Part shown: one piece after another, positions 7,009 to 15,161 of the stretch | How the letters are laid out: the number at the start of each line of letters is the position of its first letter | How positions within the stretch are numbered: position 1 is the first letter of the stretch | From: Aromatoleum toluclasticum ATCC 700605 | Lineage (GTDB): Bacteria > Pseudomonadota > Gammaproteobacteria > Burkholderiales > Rhodocyclaceae | NCBI RefSeq assembly: GCF_000378245.1 | Contig: NZ_KB899504.1 | Coordinates: 94,331-158,330, forward strand | Direction: 5' to 3' | Length of the DNA stretch: 64,000 nucleotides | The notes under the pieces: generated by a model | Database searches by the model: none | What the model saw: only the letters and a program-made list of their open reading frames with translations | What the model was told of the DNA's origin: nothing | Made by a program: the position numbers and the translations under genes

Positions 7009-7395
7009 ATGCGAGCACGCTCGGCTAGTGCGCCGAAGTTTCTGAATCTGTCGCAGGTCCGCTTTCCAGTCGGTGCGATCGCGTCGATCGGACACCGGGT
7101 TTCGGGCGTGCTGCTCCTGGTGAGCCTGCCGCTTCTCGCGCTCGCGCTCGACCGCTCGCTTCGCAGCAAGTCGGAGTTCGACGCTCTGCGCGACCTGGTA
7201 TCCGAGCCCTGGCGGGCACTGCTCCTCGTCATTCTCGTTTGGGCCGCCGCGCATCACGTACTCGCCGGTGTGCGCCACCTGTTGATGGATATCGGCGTCG
7301 GGAGCCGTCTTTCACAGGCACGCACCAGCGCCTGGGCTGCGATCCTCGCGGCGGGGATCATTGCACTTGCGGCCGCGGTGAGGTGGCTGTCGTGA
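7009..7395 (+). CDS. sdhC: Succinate dehydrogenase cytochrome b556 subunit
   Basis: The 128-residue membrane protein has three helices and the SdhC signatures PVGAIASIGHRVSG near the N-terminus and HHVLAGVRHLLMD, which supplies the heme b histidine. It anchors complex II and forms part of the quinone site. The start at 7009 is chosen for the GGGAGG site just before it; a longer frame from 6970 is unlikely. The stop overlaps the sdhD start (GTGA). Confidence 0.92.
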   Translation: MRARSASAPKFLNLSQVRFPVGAIASIGHRVSGVLLLVSLPLLALALDRSLRSKSEFDALRDLVSEPWRALLLVILVWAAAHHVLAGVRHLLMDIGVGSRLSQARTSAWAAILAAGIIALAAAVRWLS

Positions 7396-7736
7396 GACTC
7401 TTTCTAGGGCAACGGGCCTGGGTACTGCAGCGCGTGACGGCGCTGATGCTGCTGATTCTGCTTGCGCTGGGGGCAGCGACGCTGCTGACGGGGCCGTCGC
7501 GCAGCTATGAAAGCTGGCACGCGCTGGCGACGAGCACGCATGGCGCAGTGCTGATCGTCGTGTTCTTCGCCGCGCTTTGCCTGCACGGCTGGATCGGCGT
7601 GCGTGACATCGTCCTCGACTACATCCACGCGCCGACGCTGCGACTGCCCTTGCTTGCGCTGATCGCGGTGATCCTGTTTGCGATTTTCATTCGCGTCGTG
7701 CTAACGATGGCGGCGCACTTTGCCGGCGGTGCTTAA
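7392..7736 (+). CDS. sdhD: Succinate dehydrogenase membrane anchor subunit
   Basis: The 114-residue protein starts at a GTG overlapping the sdhC stop. It has three membrane helices and the SdhD motif HGWIGVRDIVLDYI, with the second heme b histidine and the Asp of the quinone pocket. With SdhC it holds the catalytic subunits at the membrane. Confidence 0.9.
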   Translation: MRLFLGQRAWVLQRVTALMLLILLALGAATLLTGPSRSYESWHALATSTHGAVLIVVFFAALCLHGWIGVRDIVLDYIHAPTLRLPLLALIAVILFAIFIRVVLTMAAHFAGGA

Positions 7737-7756
7737 GAGTGGCGGAGGAGAGAACA

Positions 7757-8452
7757 GTGCGAGTCAGCATCTACCGCTTCAATCCCGAAACCGACGCGAA
7801 GCCGCGTATGCAGGATTACGACGTCGCGCCCGAGGCGGGCGACAAGAAGCTGCTCGACGTGCTGATGCGGCTCAAGACGATGGACGACAGCCTCTCATTC
7901 CGCCGTTCCTGTCGTGAAGGCGTGTGCGGATCGGATGCGATGAACATCAACGGTCGTAACGGACTGGCGTGCCTCACGTCGCTGCCGGGCCTGAAGGAGC
8001 CGGTCGTGCTGCGGCCGTTGCCGGGTTTTCCGGTGATCCGCGATCTCATCGTCGACATGACGCAGTTCTTCGCGCATTACCACTCGATCAAGCCCTACCT
8101 GATCAATAACGAGGAGCCGCCCGAGCGCGAACGCCTGCAGTCGCCCGCGGAGCGCGAGAAGTTGAACGGACTGTACGAATGCATCCTGTGTGCGTGCTGC
8201 AGCGCCTTCTGTCCCTCCTTCTGGTGGAATCCCGACAAGTTCATCGGTCCGGCGGGCCTGCTGCAGGCGTACCGCTTCATCTCCGACTCGCGTGATACGG
8301 CGACTGCGGCGCGGCTCGCCTACCTGGACGACGTGTATCGCCTGTACCGCTGCCGTTCGATCATGAACTGCACCGAGGTTTGCCCCAAGGGGCTGAGCCC
8401 GTCGCATGCGATCGAACGCATCCGGCTCGCGCTCGTGCGTGAGTCTTCGTAG
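7757..8452 (+). CDS. sdhB: Succinate dehydrogenase iron-sulfur subunit
   Basis: The 231-residue protein has all three cluster sites: [2Fe-2S] at Cys52, Cys57, Asp60 and Cys72; [4Fe-4S] from Cys142, Cys145, Cys148 and Cys209; [3Fe-4S] from Cys152, Cys199 and Cys205. It is close to E. coli SdhB throughout. The GTG at 7757 is preferred because GGAGGAGA lies 6 nt upstream and it matches the E. coli N-terminus. No sdhA lies between sdhD and sdhB or anywhere in the window, so the flavoprotein must come from another locus if this complex is active. Confidence 0.93.
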   Translation: MRVSIYRFNPETDAKPRMQDYDVAPEAGDKKLLDVLMRLKTMDDSLSFRRSCREGVCGSDAMNINGRNGLACLTSLPGLKEPVVLRPLPGFPVIRDLIVDMTQFFAHYHSIKPYLINNEEPPERERLQSPAEREKLNGLYECILCACCSAFCPSFWWNPDKFIGPAGLLQAYRFISDSRDTATAARLAYLDDVYRLYRCRSIMNCTEVCPKGLSPSHAIERIRLALVRESS

Positions 8453-8485
8453 CGGGTGCGCCTACCAGGTAGCCACGGGTACGTC

Positions 8486-9250
8486 ATGGGTCATTCGCCT
8501 CCATTGTCGATGTTGCATCCGGCCAGCCCCTCGGTCGAAGGGCGGTGGAGCGTTGTTGCCGACGCGCCGGCCAGGCGGCTCGGCGCGCACGAACTGTTCT
8601 CGCGACTGGACTGCGGGGATCTCGCCCGCCTGACTCGGGGCGCGCGACTTCGCCGCCTGGATCCTGGGGAAGCGCTGTGGTTTACCGGCGAGCGCGCAAG
8701 CCACTTTGCGGTGATCGAATCGGGCATTGTCCAGATCCGGCAAATGACGCCGACCGGCGAAGGCATTGTCGTCGGCCTGTTCCGCCCGGGCGAGGCGATC
8801 GGGCTTGCCGCAGCGCTCGAGCACGAGGTCTTCCCGGCGGACGCCATCGCGATCGGCGGACCGGTCGACGTCCTGTCTATCCGCGCAGAAGCGCTGTATG
8901 AATCCCTGGAAAGCTCCGTCGCCGTCGCGCTGGCGGTGAACCGTGCGCTGCTGCGGCACACCGCCGCGCTGCGCGCGAAGATCGATATCGTCAGCGCCGG
9001 TTCGGTGCCGCGCCGGCTCGCAGCGCTGATGCGTTATCTGATCGAGCGATTCGGCCGGCCGACCGATGCGGGTACGGTCGTCGTTGACGTGCACCTCGGC
9101 CGCGATGAAATCGGCCAGCTCGTGAGCGCGCGGGTCGAGACCGTGATCCGCATCCTGAGCCGGTGGCAGAAGGCCGGCTGGCTTGCCGCACGGCCCGGCG
9201 GGATCGAGATTGTACGTGCGGACATGCTGCAGCGGATCGTCGCCCCCTGA
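8486..9250 (+). CDS. Crp/Fnr family transcription regulator
   Basis: The roughly 254-residue protein has a cyclic-nucleotide-fold effector domain (about 45-165) and a C-terminal winged helix containing LGRDEIGQLVSARVETVIRI. The cysteine cluster of true FNR is absent, so it does not sense oxygen through [4Fe-4S]; it could be a Dnr/NnrR-type (heme, NO) or another class. It starts shortly after sdhB and may be co-transcribed. A start at GTG 8456 would add ten residues. A TGA-N6-TCA dyad of the type this family binds occurs at 9677. Confidence 0.85.
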   Translation: MGHSPPLSMLHPASPSVEGRWSVVADAPARRLGAHELFSRLDCGDLARLTRGARLRRLDPGEALWFTGERASHFAVIESGIVQIRQMTPTGEGIVVGLFRPGEAIGLAAALEHEVFPADAIAIGGPVDVLSIRAEALYESLESSVAVALAVNRALLRHTAALRAKIDIVSAGSVPRRLAALMRYLIERFGRPTDAGTVVVDVHLGRDEIGQLVSARVETVIRILSRWQKAGWLAARPGGIEIVRADMLQRIVAP

Positions 9251-9262
9251 GCCGGGTGGCTG

Positions 9263-9278
9263 CGCGACGGCCGTCGCG
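9263..9278. other. Perfect 16-bp palindrome between convergent genes
   Basis: CGCGACGGCCGTCGCG is self-complementary and lies in the 29-bp gap between the ends of the Crp/Fnr gene and fdxA. It could slow RNA polymerase from both sides, but no T-run follows, so calling it a terminator is speculative. Confidence 0.4.
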
Positions 9279-9279
9279 G

Positions 9280-9603
9280 TCAGCGTTCGAGCAGCTTGAG
9301 CTTGTCCTTCACCGTCGCCCACAGCCCGGCATCCGGTGGAGCCGGCTTGACCTCGACGATAGGTATCCACACCTTCGCCAGTTCCTCGTTGAGCGGGATG
9401 AATTGTCGCTGGTCAGCCGGCACGTCGTCCTCCGAGAAGATCGCGTCGACGGGGCATTCAGCCACGCACAGCGTGCAGTCGATGCATTCGCGCGGGTCGA
9501 TCACGAGGAAATTGGGGCCTTCGCGGAAGGCGTCGACGGGACAGACATCGACGCAATCGGTGTGTTTGCACTTGATGCAGGCTTCGGTGACTACGTATGT
9601 CAT
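9280..9603 (-). CDS. fdxA: 7Fe ferredoxin
   Basis: The 107-residue protein follows the Azotobacter FdI pattern: Cys9, Cys17 and Cys50 for [3Fe-4S]; Cys21, Cys40, Cys43 and Cys46 for [4Fe-4S]; a free Cys12. A C-terminal extension with [10 protein letters not shown] is typical of FdxA. It is a soluble low-potential electron carrier often tied to redox stress. It faces the hemerythrin gene across a region with an FNR-type dyad. Confidence 0.93.
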   Translation of the reverse strand: MTYVVTEACIKCKHTDCVDVCPVDAFREGPNFLVIDPRECIDCTLCVAECPVDAIFSEDDVPADQRQFIPLNEELAKVWIPIVEVKPAPPDAGLWATVKDKLKLLER

Positions 9604-9676
9604 GGCTCATCTCTCTTCGGGTGTGCGGTTCGGTCCGCAGTGCGAGAGGAATTTAGGCCATGCGTGCCGGCCCCTG

Positions 9677-9692
9677 AATGACAAAAATCATT
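9677..9692. promoter_or_regulatory. FNR/DNR-type dyad
   Basis: AATGACAAAAATCATT contains TGA-N6-TCA, the core spacing of Crp/Fnr family sites (TTGAT-N4-ATCAA). It lies 74 bp upstream of fdxA and 110 bp upstream of the hemerythrin start, so it could serve either or both. A Crp/Fnr regulator is encoded next door. Confidence 0.55.
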
Positions 9693-9801
9693 TCCAGCGC
9701 CTGGGGGACTCCCTAGGATGAAGTCGCGCAGAACAGACCGGTGCCGGCAGCCGCGGCATGCGGGATGTCGGTATCGCCCCTAACGAACGCTGGAGATCGT
9801 C

Positions 9802-10392
9802 ATGTCCGGACACACGCAGAAATGGCAAGCCGAGCACGCCAATTACCACAAACTGCTCGATCTGCTCCAATCCCAGACGGAACTCTTCGTCCACGGCGAG
9901 CAGCCGGATTACGAGCTCATGTCGGACATCGTGTACTACATGACGCAGTATCCCGACCGCTTCCATCATCCGCGCGAGGACGCCGCATTCCGGCAATTGC
10001 TTGCCCGCGAGCCGACGATGGAAAGCGTTGTCTCGGAACTCGCTGGCCAGCATCGGCAGATTTCGGAGAGCGGCGTAATCCTTGCTGCGGACCTCAACGC
10101 AGCCGCCGCCGGAGCGATGATGTCGCGTGCGACGCTCGAAGCCGATGTCGGAAAATACGTTGCCTTCCTGAAAGATCACATGAACATCGAGGAGCGCGAG
10201 ATATTCCCGCGCCTCGCCGAGTTGTTGGCGGAGACTGACTGGTTCCTCGTCAATTCCGCAATCCACTTCGCCGCCGATCCGATCTTCGGCGACAGCGTCC
10301 AGGAGCGCTTCAGGACGATCCACCGCCAGATCGCGAACCAGGCCGGTTGCGGTTGCAAGGAACCGGCCGAGCGGGTGTGCTGCCTGGAATGA
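9802..10392 (+). CDS. Hemerythrin-like HHE domain protein
   Basis: The 196-residue protein is a four-helix HHE cation-binding fold with candidate di-iron ligands His12, His56, Glu59, His84, His126 and Glu130 (EHANYH, RFHHPRED, AGQHRQ, DHMNIEERE). Such proteins bind O2, NO or act in iron-sulfur repair. The tail carries paired cysteines, GCGCK at 182-186 and CC at 193-194, outside the fold; their role is unknown. The neighbourhood of Crp/Fnr, ferredoxin and NsrR suggests a low-oxygen or NO function. Confidence 0.85.
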   Translation: MSGHTQKWQAEHANYHKLLDLLQSQTELFVHGEQPDYELMSDIVYYMTQYPDRFHHPREDAAFRQLLAREPTMESVVSELAGQHRQISESGVILAADLNAAAAGAMMSRATLEADVGKYVAFLKDHMNIEEREIFPRLAELLAETDWFLVNSAIHFAADPIFGDSVQERFRTIHRQIANQAGCGCKEPAERVCCLE

Positions 10393-10443
10393 GGCTGCGT
10401 CCGTCGGCCCAGACGTCCCCCGCCCGGGCTCATGGTGCAAGTA

Positions 10444-10463
10444 GGGGCGCAACTCGGCGCCCC
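10444..10463. terminator. Possible bidirectional hairpin
   Basis: GGGGCGC pairs with GCGCCCC across a six-base loop in the gap between the convergent hemerythrin and diheme cytochrome genes. There is no downstream T-run, so intrinsic termination would be weak. Confidence 0.35.
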
Positions 10464-10512
10464 CAGAACTGGCATGTCATATCGTCGGAGGCATCCGGTC
10501 GGCATTCGCGGC

Positions 10513-11715
10513 TCATAGCGACTTGAGGAATTCGACGAGATCGAATTTTTCCGCGGGGCTCAAACCCAGGGCGAAGTGGGCATCGTAGTGATTGACGACG
10601 TCTAGCAGGGTCGCCGCGCTACCGTCGTGAAAATACGGCGGATGCTGCCAAAGGCCTCGCAAGGGGGTCGTCCGGTACTTCTGCGTGGCGCTGCGCTGCG
10701 CGTAGACAGGCTCCATTCCCGTCGCCGCCGGCTCATGCAGTAAGGGGGTGTCGGCGTTCGGGCCGTTTTGCACATCAGTGTAGGTGGGCGAGATGTGGCA
10801 CGTGCCGCAGCGGGCGGCCCCGTCGAATAGGGCCTGACCTCGTTGGGCCGCCGTCTGGTTCACCGCGTCCGCCGGCGGCGGCGGGACCGGAAGACTCAGC
10901 TGGTAGGCGCGGAGAGCTGGCAGTTTCGGCGCTACGAGGTCCGGGGTCTGAACGATGTTGATGCCCAGACGGGGGTCGGAAAAACTTCCGTGCCCACCCA
11001 TCTGCGTGACCGCGACATAATTGTTCCAATAGGAAATCTTCCCGTCGCCGGTGAAGGTCTCAAAAGGCACGTCCCGCAGCCCATATACCGGCGGAATGAC
11101 GACCGGGCGGTTGATGCCGTCGATATTGAAGCGCGGGTCGTAGCGGCCGGGCCCCCACGAGTTGTATGCCGCTTTCTGCGACTCGGTGAGTGCGGGCGAA
11201 AGTGCGATGATCGCCCCTGGATTGAGGTCGAGATTCGGCCAGCCGTCGAGCCGCTCCCCGATACCCGGGGCGACCGAATTGTTTACCGTCGAGTGGCAGA
11301 TTGCGCAGGTGGTGCCGAGCGACGTGAGTCGCCCATCCTCGACCTTTCCCACGAGACCGACCACGGCGTTGCGCCGGATCAACTCGACGGTGGTTGCCGG
11401 ATCGTCGAGGTTGTTCTTGGTCAGGAAATTCGGCGGAAGGGCCGTCGCATCCACCTTCAGACCAACCGAAAGAGCGGTTCGCGGGCTGACGGACGACTGG
11501 ATGATCTCGTGGAGGCGCAGCGTGTCGGTCCATAGGGCCTCGTCGCCAAAGGTGTCGAAACGGAAGATGAACTGTCCGGAGTGCTTGTTTCCCCCCGGCT
11601 GTCCGGCCGAAACCGCCGGGAGGCTGGATAGAGCCACTGCAATCATGACAACCGAGAGGGCGGCGAAAAGCGTGAGAGGCTTTTTGATGCGGATGTGTGC
11701 GATGCGTTGCAGCAT
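10513..11715 (-). CDS. Secreted diheme cytochrome c, MauG/cytochrome peroxidase-like
   Basis: The 400-residue protein has a signal peptide (about 1-37) and two heme c sites, CAICH (Cys137-His141) and CGTCH (Cys303-His307). The C-terminal TTPLRGLWQHPPYFHDGS is characteristic of the second heme domain of MauG and di-heme peroxidases. It is periplasmic. The middle section is longer and less typical than in a bacterial cytochrome c peroxidase, so peroxidase activity is uncertain. The gene stands alone on the minus strand. Confidence 0.78.
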   Translation of the reverse strand: MLQRIAHIRIKKPLTLFAALSVVMIAVALSSLPAVSAGQPGGNKHSGQFIFRFDTFGDEALWTDTLRLHEIIQSSVSPRTALSVGLKVDATALPPNFLTKNNLDDPATTVELIRRNAVVGLVGKVEDGRLTSLGTTCAICHSTVNNSVAPGIGERLDGWPNLDLNPGAIIALSPALTESQKAAYNSWGPGRYDPRFNIDGINRPVVIPPVYGLRDVPFETFTGDGKISYWNNYVAVTQMGGHGSFSDPRLGINIVQTPDLVAPKLPALRAYQLSLPVPPPPADAVNQTAAQRGQALFDGAARCGTCHISPTYTDVQNGPNADTPLLHEPAATGMEPVYAQRSATQKYRTTPLRGLWQHPPYFHDGSAATLLDVVNHYDAHFALGLSPAEKFDLVEFLKSL

Positions 11716-11762
11716 GATCGTTCTCCGGTAGAAGTTTCGGACGACTTCGTCGCCCTTGGAGT

Positions 11763-12527
11763 TCAGCCCACCTGTACCGTCAAAGCGGGCTCGAAATCCC
11801 GGTTTTCAGGCGTGCCATCGAGCACATAGCCGCGTGGATTGGCCAGAACGCGCGTGCCGCCAAGCCGGTAGTCGAAGCTGTCGTGGGTGTGGCCGTGTAT
11901 CCACAGCACCGCGCCGCTGCCCGCGACCAGCGCTTCGAGGTCGGAGACGAAGCACGCATTGAGCGGCGACCCGGCGAAGCGCGGCGCGATGCTCTCAGGC
12001 GACGGAGCAAAATGGGTCACCACCACGGTGATACCTTCGAACGGTTGCGCGAGCCGCGCTTCGAGCCAACGTGCGTGCCGTTCGAAAAGGGCCGCGCAGT
12101 GATGCGGCGTGAAGAGCTCTTTCTGGCCTTCGTCTATGGTGATACGGCTGAAATCGCGGCTGAAGCGAGTAGCGTCGTTCATCGCCTGCTCGCGGGCCGC
12201 CTCGTCTCCTGCAATACGGAAATCCGTCCACAGTGCTGCGCCGAGAATGCGCACATTGCCGATGCGCTTTTCGGCACAGTCGAGCACCGTCACCATGCTG
12301 TCGCGACTGAGTTCGCGTAGCAGTCGGTTCGTCGCGGCGATGCTTGAGCCGTAATACTCGTGGTTGCCCGGCACATAGATAGCCGGTCTCCCCAGCGCCC
12401 TGGCCCACTGGAGCGCTTCTCGCGGACGGTGGATATCTCCCGCCAGGATCAACAACTCCGCGCCGGTGTCAGGAAGCTCACAGGGTGCTAGCCCGAGGTG
12501 AAGGTCCGAGACGATCTGGAGTTTCAT
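11763..12527 (-). CDS. Calcineurin-like metallophosphoesterase
   Basis: The 254-residue protein shows the metallophosphoesterase motifs in order: SDLHLG, AGDIHRP, PGNHEYY, VVTHFAPS and HGHTHDS. These bind two metal ions for phosphoester hydrolysis. No signal peptide is seen, so it is cytoplasmic. The substrate cannot be predicted. It ends 47 bp before the diheme cytochrome start and begins 7 bp after the small cytochrome gene on the same strand. Confidence 0.9.
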   Translation of the reverse strand: MKLQIVSDLHLGLAPCELPDTGAELLILAGDIHRPREALQWARALGRPAIYVPGNHEYYGSSIAATNRLLRELSRDSMVTVLDCAEKRIGNVRILGAALWTDFRIAGDEAAREQAMNDATRFSRDFSRITIDEGQKELFTPHHCAALFERHARWLEARLAQPFEGITVVVTHFAPSPESIAPRFAGSPLNACFVSDLEALVAGSGAVLWIHGHTHDSFDYRLGGTRVLANPRGYVLDGTPENRDFEPALTVQVG

Positions 12528-12534
12528 ATATGCC

Positions 12535-12930
12535 TCACGGCGGACATTCGATGGGCGACGCGCTTGCCTGTCGCAGCCACGCGATCAGGTCCGCCCGTTC
12601 CTGCCGATCGGCAATGCCTGCATAGCCCATGGCCGTGCCCGGTATCATGCCGGTCGGGTTGGCGAGAAAACGGTCCAGCGTATTCGCGTCCCAGACGACA
12701 TCGGCTTGTGCCATGGCCGGCGAATAGCGGAAGCCCGGCACGCCGCCGGCACGGCGTCCGAACAGGCCGCAATGTTTCGGCCCGGTACGGTCGTAGCCGA
12801 GTGCGTGGCAGGCCTGGCAGCGGGCGTAGATGGCCTCGCCGCGGACCGGATCGCCCGGCACGATGGCGCCGGCGGGCAGCGAGACCAATGCCGCCAGCAC
12901 CAGCACGGCGGTGGCGGCGCGATGTTTCAT
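12535..12930 (-). CDS. Periplasmic class I cytochrome c
   Basis: The 131-residue precursor has a signal peptide (about 1-22), a heme site CQACH (Cys38, Cys41, His42) and Met101 as likely sixth ligand, as in mitochondrial-type small cytochromes (GPKHCGLFGR follows). Its ATG overlaps the stop of the ferritin-like gene, so the two are translated together. It is the last gene of the sigma factor operon. Confidence 0.9.
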   Translation of the reverse strand: MKHRAATAVLVLAALVSLPAGAIVPGDPVRGEAIYARCQACHALGYDRTGPKHCGLFGRRAGGVPGFRYSPAMAQADVVWDANTLDRFLANPTGMIPGTAMGYAGIADRQERADLIAWLRQASASPIECPP

Positions 12931-13514
12931 GACATAAAGGCCGTGGGCACCGGGTCCTGGCCCAGCGCTTGGCGCAGGATGGCCCAGTGCATGGCCTCGT
13001 CGCCCAGGATGCTGGCCGCAGCGCTCGCCAGTTCGCGTCCGCGGAACAGCGGTACTGCGCCCAGGTAGGCGCTCACCGCGCCGCGCTCGAGCCCGGCCGC
13101 GAAGCCCAGCACATCATTCTGGGTCTTGAGCCCGTCGGTGGGAAACTGGTAATGCTCGCGCGCTTCAACCGGCGTGCCGCCCAGTTTGCGGATCGTCTTC
13201 GCGAGCACCGCGGCATGCTCCTTGTGGTGCCCCTGGAACTGCACCGCCAGATCCAGCACGGGTTTCTGCAGCAGGCCGCTGCCGGCGCCCACTGCATAGG
13301 CAGCGATGGCCTCCAGTTCGGCGCCGAGCGCGGTGTTGAGAATGCGCACGTCGGTCTCCAGATCGTCATGCTTGCTGCCCTGACCGGCGGCCAGCGCCGG
13401 ACGTCCTGCCATTAGGGCGACCGCCGCGGCGGACAGCGTCGCGCCCGTGCCGGCCAGGAAGCGGCGCCGGCCTAGGTCTTGGAGTGCGGAAAAGGGATTG
13501 ATGCGGACAATCAT
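12927..13514 (-). CDS. Tat-exported ferritin-like protein
   Basis: The 195-residue protein begins with a twin-arginine signal (RRRFLAGTG at 16-24, hydrophobic stretch to about 43). The mature part is a four-helix ferritin-like bundle with acidic and His ligands in AELEAIAAY, HHKEHAAV, LERGAVSAY and DEAMHWAIL. Such domains bind a di-iron centre; whether it is redox active is not known. The start at 13514 is chosen because it gives the Tat signal and overlaps the upstream stop (ATGA). Confidence 0.82.
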   Translation of the reverse strand: MIVRINPFSALQDLGRRRFLAGTGATLSAAAVALMAGRPALAAGQGSKHDDLETDVRILNTALGAELEAIAAYAVGAGSGLLQKPVLDLAVQFQGHHKEHAAVLAKTIRKLGGTPVEAREHYQFPTDGLKTQNDVLGFAAGLERGAVSAYLGAVPLFRGRELASAAASILGDEAMHWAILRQALGQDPVPTAFMS

Positions 13515-14245
13515 GATGAACTCCTCGGGGTGGTGGGTGAAAGCAGCGCGCCGGGACCAGAAGCGGCTGCAGGCGGAAGCCCAAGGCGGGCGCAAACTTG
13601 CGACACGATGCGGTCGCAGCGCTGGCCGTCGAACGCGAAGACGTTCTCCAGCAGCGGACCGAGGCGCTGCCCCAGGGACTCGCGCAGGCGGGCCCTGGCG
13701 CGCAACAGGCGGACCTTGGTATTCGCTTCGGATATTCCCAGCGAGGCGGCGGTCTCTTCGACGCTCAAGCCCTCCACGGCACGCAGGATGAAGACGCTGC
13801 GGTATGCCTCGGGCAAGTCGTCGATCGAGTGCTCGATAAGGCGCCGCAGGTCATTGCGCATCGCCAGGGTCTCGGGCGTTTCCGGTACGCCCTCCACGCC
13901 GATTTCGATGACAGCTTCGCCTTCGGCTTGCGCGTCGGACGCGTTGTGGAACCGCTGCCTGCGCTCGAGGGCCTGGTTGACGATGATCCTCGTCAGCCAG
14001 GTCGATAGACGCGCATCGCCGCGGAAGCCGGCCATCGCGCGATGGGCCTTGATGTAGCCTTCCTGCAGGGCATCCTCGGCCTCGGCATCGTCTCGCAGGA
14101 TGCTGCGTGCAACCCTGAACAGGCGACGATTGTGTTGGCGCATCAACCGTTCGAAGGCGCCTGCCTCGCCGATCACGATGCTGTGTGCAAGCGCAGCGTC
14201 TGAAACCGGCACGCGGTCTTCTGCTGCTTCGCCGGATATGCTCAT
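13511..14245 (-). CDS. ECF-type sigma factor
   Basis: The 244-residue protein has sigma region 2 (about 25-95, LFRVARSILRD, DALQEGYIKAH, STWLTRIIVNQAL) and region 4 (about 150-205, LPEAYRSVFILR, ETAASLGISEANTKVRL). The start follows AGGAGA. It begins an operon with the ferritin-like and cytochrome genes through overlapping codons. There is no gene for a classical anti-sigma factor next to it, so how it is controlled is open; a C-terminal extension after region 4 is a possibility. Confidence 0.9.
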   Translation of the reverse strand: MSISGEAAEDRVPVSDAALAHSIVIGEAGAFERLMRQHNRRLFRVARSILRDDAEAEDALQEGYIKAHRAMAGFRGDARLSTWLTRIIVNQALERRQRFHNASDAQAEGEAVIEIGVEGVPETPETLAMRNDLRRLIEHSIDDLPEAYRSVFILRAVEGLSVEETAASLGISEANTKVRLLRARARLRESLGQRLGPLLENVFAFDGQRCDRIVSQVCARLGLPPAAASGPGALLSPTTPRSSS

Positions 14246-14456
14246 GACTGTCTCCTGTTGTTGCCCATTGGATGGGAACCACGGGGGAAAGGTTACAGTC
14301 GGTGAGAAACCGGTCCGCCTTGGCTGGACAACCCGTTGGAAGGGCGGCGTGAATGCGCGGCGGGGCACGACAGTCGTCTTGGCTGCCCGCTGCTCGAACG
14401 ACAACTTTTGTGGCTCGGGACTCTATCGGGCCAAGGTAGTGTGCTGAAAAGTGTGC

Positions 14457-14474
14457 AAAAGCCCAAAGGGGCTT
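14457..14474 (-). terminator. Rho-independent-like terminator of the mrp operon
   Basis: On the minus strand AAGCCC-CTTT-GGGCTT folds into a 6-bp stem and runs into TTTT, about 22 bp beyond the mrpG stop. The stem is short, so efficiency may be moderate. Confidence 0.5.
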
Positions 14475-14496
14475 GAAGGCAATGGTGGGCCGGCCC

Positions 14497-14880
14497 TCAC
14501 CGATCCTGATCGTCGCTTAGCCCTTGCGTCTGGGTGGTGTCGCGCGCCGTCAGCGCGGCATCGCCGGTGCGCGGGGCACGGTATATCGCAGCGCGCATGA
14601 TCAGCATGGAGACGACCGGCGCGGTCATCAGTACGAATGCGCCGATCAGGATCTCGTGGATCACCGGTCGGGATTGGATTACGGTGAAATACACCATCGA
14701 GGCGATCAGGATGCAGCCGGTTCCCAGCGTGATCGTGATCGCGGGCCCGTGAATGCGTTGGTAAAAAGTCTGGAGCCGGAGCAATCCCACGGTGCCGAGG
14801 AGGGTGATCAGGCCGCCGAGTACGAGCAGGAACGCGACCGTCACGGCAGCCCACCACGGCAGTGTATCGATGGCGTTCAT
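14497..14880 (-). CDS. mrpG: Mrp/Pha cation:proton antiporter subunit G
   Basis: The 127-residue protein has three membrane helices and the MrpG pattern LLGTVGLLRLQTFYQRIHGPA. It is a small subunit needed for assembly and activity of the Mrp complex. The start at 14880 overlaps the mrpF stop. It is the last gene of the operon. Confidence 0.88.
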   Translation of the reverse strand: MNAIDTLPWWAAVTVAFLLVLGGLITLLGTVGLLRLQTFYQRIHGPAITITLGTGCILIASMVYFTVIQSRPVIHEILIGAFVLMTAPVVSMLIMRAAIYRAPRTGDAALTARDTTQTQGLSDDQDR

Positions 14881-15161
14881 TCGATCACCTCGCCGCGCAT
14901 CAGGAACTTGGCCAGCGCGATGGTCGAGACGAAGCCGAGCAGGGCGATCACCAGGGCGGCCTCGAAATAGATCTGGCTGCCGTAGCGGATGCCGAGCATC
15001 AGTGCGAGCAGCATCGTGCACATCCACAGCGTATCGAGTGCCAGCACGCGATCCTGCGCCGACGGCCCGATGATCAGACGCAGGGTGCACAACATCATGG
15101 CCAGTACGACGCAGACGAGCGCAAAGCCGATTGCCAGGGACAGCAGGGTGCCAACGGTCAC
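14877..15161 (-). CDS. mrpF: Mrp/Pha antiporter subunit F
   Basis: The 94-residue, three-helix protein contains the MrpF signature GPSAQDRVLALDT. It starts at a GTG preceded by AAGGAGG and overlapping the mrpE stop. It is a small membrane subunit of the antiporter. Confidence 0.88.
   Translation of the reverse strand: MTVGTLLSLAIGFALVCVVLAMMLCTLRLIIGPSAQDRVLALDTLWMCTMLLALMLGIRYGSQIYFEAALVIALLGFVSTIALAKFLMRGEVIE

Noticed and set aside
9263..9278. Firm terminator call for the CGCGACGG palindrome
   Set aside because: There is no loop and no T-run; it is listed only as a palindrome.
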